Assembly: GCF_001403635.1 (NCBI RefSeq)
Contig: NZ_LN879466.1
Coordinates: forward strand, 1 to 64,000
Length of the DNA stretch: 64,000 nt
Direction of reading: 5' to 3'
Source of the DNA: Clostridium massiliamazoniense
GTDB taxonomy: Bacteria; Bacillota; Clostridia; Clostridiales; Clostridiaceae
Shown: piece after piece, positions 56,120 to 64,000 of the stretch
How positions within the stretch are numbered: the stretch's first letter is position 1
Layout: each line of letters opens with the position of its first letter
Notes under the pieces: model-generated
Told to the model about the DNA's origin: nothing
Databases searched by the model: none
The model's input: the letters and a program-made list of their open reading frames with translations, nothing else
Made by a program: the position numbers and the translations under genes

Positions 56120-56163
56120 ATTATAAAGTATCAATAGGGTATACTCTACTGATACTTTATAAT
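56120..56163. promoter_or_regulatory. Probable res site of element 2
   Basis: ATTATAAAGTATCA (56120-56133) and TGATACTTTATAAT (56150-56163) are perfect 14-bp inverted copies separated by 16 bp, placed between the divergent tnpR and tnpA as resolution sites are in Tn3-type elements. The promoters of both genes must overlap it. Confidence 0.7.
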
Positions 56164-56197
56164 GTTTTTATAGGTTATTGTAATGGGGGCGAAGTTA

Positions 56198-59055
56198 ATG
56201 TCTAACTTAATACGTGGAAGAGAACTATTTGCTAAAGATCAAAGAAGTTCATTTATGAAAATACCTGAAGATGAATTTTCTATTGGATCTTACTATACAT
56301 TTTCAAAAGAAGACTTAGAAATAATTATGAAACATAGAAAAGAAGAAAATAAATTGGGATTTGCAATACAATTAGCATTATTGCGTTATCCTGGTTGGTC
56401 ATATACTAGTTTTAAATATATACCTGAAAATGTAATTAAGTATATTGCCAAACAAGTAGGAACAGTTCCAAAAGCATTGAAGTATTATGCTAAGAGAGAA
56501 AATACTATTTGGAACCATCTCCAAGAAATTAGAAGTCATTATGAATTTAATTTATTAAACTCTGAGATATATGAAAAAACAAAAGTATATCTGTTTAATA
56601 TTGCAACTAAAAATGATGATACATTAATTTTAATGAATAGAGCTATAGATTATTTAAGAGAACAAAAAGTTATATTACCTGCAATAATAACAATTGAAAA
56701 GCTTGTATGGGAATCAAAAAATGAATCTGAAAAGTTTGTAACAAATACAATAATAAGTTCACTAAATCAAATTCAAAGAAAGAAACTTGATGATATAGTA
56801 TTTTTACATTCAAATAAATTAAAAGGCAAAACTATTTTAGGATGGTTGAAGGAGCCAATCGGAGCACCTTCACCTGATAATTTTTTGAAAGCTATTGATA
56901 AATTAGAATATATATGATTAATAAAATTAGAATCTATTAACGTAGCTGACTTACATCCAAATAAGATTAATAAAATATATAGCTTAGGACAACGCTATGA
57001 ACCACTTGCATTTAGAGAATTTAATGCTGATAAAAGACATGCTTTACTTGTTGTATTTTTATTAAATTTATCAAAAGATTTAATAGGTAAATCTTTTGAA
57101 ATTCATGATAGATTAATCATTACTTTAATGGCTAAGGGGAGAAAAGCTCAAGAAGAACTTCAAAAGCAAAATGGTAAAAAAATAAACGAAAAAAATTCAA
57201 TTCACTAGCATTGGTAAAGCTTTAATAAAAGCTAAAGAGAATAACCTGGATCCATATAAAGTTATTGAAGAAATAATGGACTGTTCAACACTTATAAAGT
57301 CAATTGAAGAAGCCAAAACACTTACTAGACCAGAAGATTATGATTATTTAGATTTAACGTTATTCATTTTTAAGAAGATATACTCCTAAATTATTAAAAG
57401 TATTAGAGTTTAAATCTACAAAATTAAATGAAGCAATACTAGAATCAATTGAAATAATAAAATCTTTGAATAAAAGTGGAAAGCGTAAGATTCCGGATAA
57501 TTCTCCAGTAGATTTTATATCTAAACGTTGGAAAAATCATGTTTTTGAGAAGGATGGATCTATAAATAGACACTATTATGAAATGGCTGTAGTGACTGAG
57601 CTAAGAGGTCGTGTTAAAGCTGGAGATATATCTATATCAGGTAGTAAACAGTAGAAAGATTTTGAGGATTATTTGTTGTCAAAAAATGAATGGATTAACT
57701 CAAAAGAAAACAATAAATTATCTGTAAGTTTATCTTTTGATGAATATATACAAGATAGACTAAATAATCTTAATGAAAGACTTAGGTGGTTATCTAAAAA
57801 TATAAAAAATATTAGTACTATTTCTATTGATAACTGTAAAATTTCAATATCTAGGTTAGAAAATATTACTCCTAAAGAATCTAAAGAACTTAGTTGTAGC
57901 CTATATAAGCTTTTACCTAAAATTAAGCTTACAGACTTACTTATGGATGTTGCAAGAATAACTGGATTTCATAAAGAATTTATTCATGCATATACTAATA
58001 AAAAGCCCGATACAGAAGATACTATTTTAATTATGGCTACTTTATTAGGAATGGGAACAAATATCGGATTAAGCAAAATGGCGGATGCAACTCCAGGAAT
58101 TACTTATAAACAATTATCTAGTGTCTCTCAATGGCGTATGTATGATGATGCTATGTCTAGAGCACAAACGGTCTTAGTAAATTATCACAATAAATTGAAA
58201 CTTGCTAAATATTGGGGTGAAGGAAACACTTCATCTTCAGATGGGATGAGACTTCAACTTGGAGTATCTTCACTACATGCAGTCTCTAATCCGCATTATG
58301 GAACTAGAAAAGGAATCACAATATACAGATTCACTAGTGATCAATTTTCTTCTTATTATTCAAAAATTATAAATACTAATTCTAGAGATGCTACTCATGT
58401 TTTAGATGGATTATTAAATAATGATACTGATTTAAATATAGAAGAACATTATACAGATACAGCCGGATATACAGATCAAGTATTTGCTTTGATATATTTA
58501 CTTGGATTTAGATTTGCACCAAGAATTAGAGATTTATCTGATGTTAAACTATTTACTTTAAACAAGTGTGATAAATTTTCAAATTTAGATGGAATTTTAA
58601 AAGGAAAAATTAATGAAAAAAATATTAAAGATAATTATGATGAAGTATTAAGATTAGCTAGTTCAATAAAGGAAGGTACAGTTACATCATCTTTGATAAT
58701 TAGTAAGTTAGCTTCTTATCCTAGACAAAATAGCTTAGCTACTGCATTAAGAGAAATGGGTAAAATAGAAAAAACTATATTTATTTTAGATTATATTTCA
58801 AATGAAGAATTGAGAAGAAAAATTCAAAAGGGGTTAAACAAAGGAGAAGAAATGAATGGACTTGCTAGAGCAATATTCTTTGGTAAACAAGGGGAAGTAA
58901 GAGAACGAACTATGCAAAATCAACTTCAAAAAGCAAGTGCATTGAATTTAATAATAAATGCTATTAATATTTGGAACACATTATATTTAGAAAAAGCAAT
59001 AAATTATAAAGAATCTATTGGTGAATATATTAATTATAATTTAAAAAAGTTCTAG
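56198..59055 (+). pseudogene. tnpA: Tn3-family transposase, element 2, broken by stop codons and frameshifts
   Basis: Read across four lesions it covers nearly a whole TnpA. DUF4158 part: MSNLIRGRELFAKDQ and GFAIQLALLRYPGW. Lesions: TGA at 56917-56919 region, frameshifts near 57205 and 57370, and TAG at 57652-57654. The C-terminal 460 residues are open and keep the DDE residues: Asp in SSSDGMRLQLG, Asp in HYTDTAGYTDQ, Glu in NKGEEMNGLARAIFFGKQGE. The end is cut at 59055 (NYNLKKF), short of the usual tail, and no right terminal repeat follows. Start ATG 56198 has GGGGGCG upstream. Confidence 0.88.
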
Positions 59056-59863
59056 CTGGAAAGATATTAGTGTTACAAGTGATTTTGATAATGTTAAGCA
59101 TTTAATTCAAAATACAAGAGAGGATGCGTTATTTTTATCATGGGCTAATTTTGGGAATAATGAACTTGCTATGAAAATATATAAATGGTTTGATAGTATC
59201 GAAATTTTTGATGGAGACGATACAAATGAGTTTTTATCATCTACTGTTAGCTATATAGAAGATAACGAAGAGAATAAAGAAAAAGTATTGAATTTTCTTA
59301 ACAAAGCGGCTATAGATGTTTTAGATATCAATTTAGAAATTAAAGAGGATGAGAGTAGAAATTTCTTTATGGAATCTTTAAAAAAGAGTGCTAGGAATAA
59401 ATTAGAAACTTTACCATCAGTTAAAAAGGTAGATTTAAAGGTTCTTCATAAAGTATATTCTGAAGATTGGTCAGAAGTTGGGACTATAGAAAAAAACATA
59501 GGGATTGAATCTAATGGAACAAGAAAGATGTTTGAAATAGTAGGACCTATAATTGACGCTATAGAAAATGGTAAAGTTATAATAATAGATGAAATAGATG
59601 CAAGATTACATCCACTATTAGTAAATCATTTAGTAAGGCTTTTTAATTCCAACACAACGAATGCACAATTAATTTGTACTACACACAATATAATGCTGTT
59701 GGATGAAGATTTGAGAAAAGACCAAATATATTTTATAGATAAAAATGAGTATGGAGTTAGTAAAATTGAATGTTTAGCAAATTTTAAAGGTATAAGAGAA
59801 GATAGTAAAATTGTTAAACAATATTTATCAGGAGCATTTAATAGTTTGCCAAATATAAAATAA
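59048..59863 (+). pseudogene. AAA-family ATPase, N-terminally truncated (AAA15/OLD-like)
   Basis: An open frame of about 270 codons from 59048 with no start signal; the first ATG is at 59171. The C-terminal half keeps the ABC-like signature ESNGTRKMFEIVGP, Walker B VIIIDEIDARLHP and the switch His in ICTTHNIML. The Walker A part is missing: the gene begins at the broken end of tnpA. Related COG1106-type ATPases often belong to abortive-infection or RloA-like defence pairs, so this may be a dead defence gene hit by element 2. Confidence 0.75.
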
Positions 59864-59882
59864 ACATTCCTAAAAAACAAAA

Positions 59883-59911
59883 GAGCAAAATAGTTGGCGC
59901 TATTCTTGCTC
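59883..59911. terminator. Inverted repeat after the AAA relic
   Basis: GAGCAAAATAG and CTATTCTTGCTC pair with one mismatch around TTGGCG. T residues lie on the minus-strand side (CTCTTTTGTTTTTTA). Confidence 0.5.
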
Positions 59912-60080
59912 AAAAGTAAATAAATACAAATTAATTTTTAATATTATTGTTAATTATTTAACATTGTATATTAATATTGTATTTATTTCAAGACTTTTTT
60001 CTAAATAAGTGAAAAAGGAGAGAATAAAAGTATTATAGATTTTGTTTTTTAGTTAATCATAGATAAAATAAAATTATGAG
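59912..60080. other. Gap in the decayed island
   Basis: A/T-rich, no gene seen. Confidence 0.3.
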
Positions 60081-61002
60081 GTGATTAATATAAAAATATC
60101 AACATTATACAATATTAAAAAAATCAAGAGGATTTAGAATTTGTAGATATAGAATTAAATGATGACTTGAAATTATTTATAGACCCATATATATTTACAA
60201 AATTAAGAGGCGATTTTGCTAAAAAGTGCAATAATATTATTATAAATTTTTCAGTGAAGTTATAAACTTAATAAGGAAAAATGATGAAGTAAATGCAAAA
60301 CGTATTTTAAATGGTTTAAAAGAACCATCAGAAACTCATTTAGGGTTATCGAAGATTCTATAGATGGAAATGGTGTAAGAGGAAAAAAAGCTATTAAATT
60401 ATATCAAAAATTAGCTAAAAGTAAGGCTGCTAAAACCGGAAATTTAAAGGATTTATCAGATTGTGAATTAATGATAGATGGAATTGGAAAAGATAGTATA
60501 TCAGATATAACGACAAATGTTATTAGGAAGTATTTAATAGAATTTACTCAAAATCAGTGTAATATTTATAATATACCAATGACATCATTCAAAAATAATA
60601 TTTGGGATGAAGACTTAAAGAAGTGGGTTAATATAGAATATAAATTACCAAGTATTAATGGTAATAGAATTATATTGGTACCTAAAAGTATTGTTACAGA
60701 TAAATTAATACTAAGCTATAATGATTTCTACAATATTGGGTTATTGGAATATTACAGAAAAATAGGAAGAAATAATGCATCTACTTCTTTAGTTAGGGTA
60801 TTAAAAAATGGTGAAAGAAAAGTTGTAAAAAAGAACTAAAAAAGAAGTATCCAAAATCTAAAAATTAGTATATAGTTTTATTAATAAAAATCCTGAATAT
60901 TTAGAGTTATATAAGGAGAGAAAAAAGATTCTTAATAATATAGATGTAGATAAAATTATTTTTAAAGCTAATGAAAAGAATAAGAAGTTAAAAAGCGAGT
61001 AG
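60081..61002 (+). pseudogene. Unrecognised protein, multiply frameshifted
   Basis: At least four frame changes (near 60120, 60250, 60345 and 60840) break one gene. Pieced together it reads DLEFVDIELNDDLKLFIDP, IRKNDEVNAKRILNGLKEP, DGNGVRGKKAIKLYQKLA, GIGKDSISDITTNVIRKYL and a longest intact part (60471-60839) with IILVPKSIVTDKLIL. It ends KNKKLKSE. I do not recognise the family. The pattern of an early LFIDP motif and a late VPK block suggests a nuclease-like or restriction-associated protein, but that is a guess. Ends at a good terminator. Confidence 0.6.
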
Positions 61003-61013
61003 TAATATATTTT

Positions 61014-61050
61014 AGCCCTCAAAAGCATAACTTTTGGGGGCTTTATTTTT
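61014..61050 (+). terminator. Terminator after the unrecognised pseudogene
   Basis: AGCCCTCAAAAG and CTTTTGGGGGCT form a 12-bp stem (one G-T pair) around CATAA, followed by TTATTTTTTTTAT. Confidence 0.9.
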
Positions 61051-61179
61051 TTTATAAAATAAATATAAAATTATAGGTCAAATAAGTGGCAATAGAAAAA
61101 ATAAATAGAGATTAAGGAGGTAGTATTTACTAGCTATTTATTTTTATATTTAAGTGAATTTTTAAATTAAGTTTATATA

Positions 61180-61365
61180 ATATCAGTAGGGAAAATACCG
61201 AAATTTAATCATAGTTTTTTAAGATTATGGAGCACATTAAGAAAATATTTAAAATATAATGAAACATTAGAAATAGAAGAGGTATTACTGAATAATATGG
61301 AGGTTTTTTTTAAAAATATGAAAGAACTAGATGAGAATAGTATAAGATTAAGATATCCTAAATAA
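61180..61365 (+). pseudogene. Open gene fragment without a start
   Basis: A 61-codon frame, ISVGKIPKFNHSFLRLW and on to NSIRLRYPK, has the look of coding sequence but no start or ribosome binding site. Probably the 3' remnant of a lost gene. Family unknown. Confidence 0.4.
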
Positions 61366-61697
61366 AATAATGATTCTGATAGCTAAGAAGAATTTTTATG
61401 GGTAAATACAAGAAAAATAGTAGGACAAACAAAAGTGTTTGTTAGATAATTAAAGTATTTGAGATTGTATTAATATAAAGAAAGGTACATCTAAATTTAA
61501 AGTTGTGTACAACATTGATTAATTTTTTTATTAGTTGGTTGTTGTTAAGCTGTAAAAGATGAATTACTAAAATGGTATAGGAGTTTTAAAAGAAAAGTTA
61601 GCTTTTACGCTAACTTTTTTGTAATGATTAATGTTTATTATAGATTTTGAGTAGTATACAATTAAGATAATATGTTAGTTAATGGAGGTGCTGAATA
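61366..61697. other. Gap with orphan terminator
   Basis: No gene. AAAGTTAGC-TTTTAC-GCTAACTTTTTT (61594-61620) is a strong terminator with no gene before it, which suggests a lost gene or a small RNA. The next gene begins at 61698. Confidence 0.5.
61594..61620 (+). terminator. Orphan terminator
   Basis: Nine-base-pair perfect stem AAAGTTAGC/GCTAACTTT with a run of six T. Confidence 0.85.
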
Positions 61698-61862
61698 ATG
61701 GATAATAAAAAATTAGAATTATATGATATTTTTTTTAGTTATACCTATAAAGATATTATGGATCTTTTTAGAAAAGCTAAAAATAAAGAGGAAAAAGACT
61801 TTTATGCTAATATTTTAAATATAATCCTTCAAAGAGAACAAGAAAAGGTTATCGGAAAGTAA
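61698..61862 (+). CDS. Small hypothetical protein
   Basis: 54 residues, MDNKKLELYDIFFSYTYKD to QEKVIGK, mostly charged helix. GGAGGTG lies seven bases before the ATG. It stops three bases before the end of the convergent hxlR. No family recognised; no membrane segment. Confidence 0.65.
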   Translation: MDNKKLELYDIFFSYTYKDIMDLFRKAKNKEEKDFYANILNIILQREQEKVIGK

Positions 61863-61864
61863 AA

Positions 61865-62224
61865 TTAGGAAGATGTTTTATTAGCTTCTTCTTCTAAGAA
61901 TTTACTAAAAATATCTCCCCAATCACAGATGGAAGTTATAACAGGTTTTAGAAGATAACCTAGTTCACTTAGTTCATATTCAACTTTAGGAGGGACAACA
62001 GGGTATACAGTTCTAGTAATTATTTTATCATCTTCTAACTCTCTTAATTGTCTAATTAACATACGTTGATTAGCTTGAGGAAGTTTTTTTTGTAGCTCAC
62101 TTAATCTTAGTGGAGACTGCTGAAGTAAACACCATATAATAGCTATTTTCCAACGACCTCCTATAACTGATAATGCCAAATCTTTAGTGGTAAAGTAGGC
62201 TCTTTCTTTATAATAAATTGTCAT
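61865..62224 (-). CDS. HxlR-family transcriptional regulator
   Basis: 119 residues with the winged HTH IGGRWKIAIIWCLL, SPLRLSELQKKLP and NQRMLIRQLRELEDD. A single Cys (IIWCLL) in the HTH helix and another (SICDWGD) near the C-terminus could sense electrophiles, as Cys does in YodB/HxlR proteins. HxlR of Bacillus subtilis controls formaldehyde detoxification, and this gene is divergent from adhC-fghA. AAGGAG is ten bases before the ATG. Confidence 0.87.
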   Translation of the reverse strand: MTIYYKERAYFTTKDLALSVIGGRWKIAIIWCLLQQSPLRLSELQKKLPQANQRMLIRQLRELEDDKIITRTVYPVVPPKVEYELSELGYLLKPVITSICDWGDIFSKFLEEEANKTSS

Positions 62225-62256
62225 GTATTTTCACTCCTTTTATTTATATTATATCT

Positions 62257-62278
62257 ATACTGACAAAAAAGTCAGTAT
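62257..62278. promoter_or_regulatory. HxlR operator candidate
   Basis: ATACTGAC-6-GTCAGTAT is a perfect inverted repeat with 8-bp arms, 33 bp before the hxlR ATG. On the minus strand it lies just upstream of TATAAT, covering the -35 region. Confidence 0.72.
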
Positions 62279-62342
62279 TGTATGATGAATTATACTTTAT
62301 TACTATGGAAATATAGATGTCGTATTAAAAAGTTTTATTATG

Positions 62343-64000
<1,658 letters not shown>

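Overview
The window looks like chromosomal DNA of a low-GC Clostridium, most probably Clostridium perfringens or a close relative. Pointers are the strong A/T codon bias, strong AAGGAGG-type ribosome binding sites, [FeFe]-hydrogenase maturation genes (hydF, hydG), 2-hydroxyacyl-CoA-dehydratase-type activase genes, a GH18 chitinase, and a glutathione-type formaldehyde pathway (adhC-fghA) that is unusual among clostridia. The species call is inference from gene content; no search was run.

Layout. 1-600: the 3' end of an rRNA operon (23S end, 5S, tRNA-Asn, a second 5S, terminator). 600-13000: two copper modules, each behind a CsoR-type operator (copA1; csoR-copA2-copZ), flanking three genes of the 2-hydroxyacyl-CoA dehydratase activase / double-cubane protein superfamily. 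13100-16700: a MarR repressor with an MFS drug exporter and paired operators, then a convergent SLC45-like sugar MFS transporter. 17030-22730: a second identical tRNA-Asn with its own promoter, a polysaccharide deacetylase, an EF-G paralogue, a small protein with an odd start, and a ROK sugar kinase. 22786-29034: hydF, hydG and a TM1266-type regulator, then cinA and a CPBP protease. 29470-33378: a compact operon joining a decaprenyl-phosphate phosphoribosyltransferase-like enzyme, a GT-C-like membrane protein, a HAD phosphatase and two ArnE/ArnF-like half-flippases; it reads as a polyprenyl-phosphate-pentose surface glycosylation pathway. 33506-42856: chitinase, a thiamine-dependent 2-keto-acid decarboxylase divergent from a Crp/Fnr regulator with an FNR-like box between them, a DUF1002 secreted protein, and a second GT-C-like paralogue. 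43000-48611: a DXS paralogue and two tandem MerR genes behind matching 19-bp-spacer MerR promoters, a HesB/IscA-like selenoprotein with in-frame UGA and SECIS-like stem-loop, a 48-residue membrane protein, and an ABC-F ATPase.

48777-61400 is a decayed mobile island: two Tn3-family ends with nearly identical 38-bp terminal repeats, a truncated group II intron placed just inside one of them, a tnpR-tnpA relic fused to the intron by a deletion, a frameshifted ECF sigma gene, a foreign TnpV/TetR/SDR segment, a second Tn3-family relic with a res-like palindrome, and fragments of an AAA ATPase and an unknown protein. 61698-64000 returns to core DNA: a small protein, an HxlR regulator with a perfect operator palindrome, and adhC-fghA, which the window end cuts.

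The strongest leads are the selenoprotein, the putative polyprenyl-phospho-pentose operon, the MerR/DXS regulon, and the matched occupied and empty intron sites.
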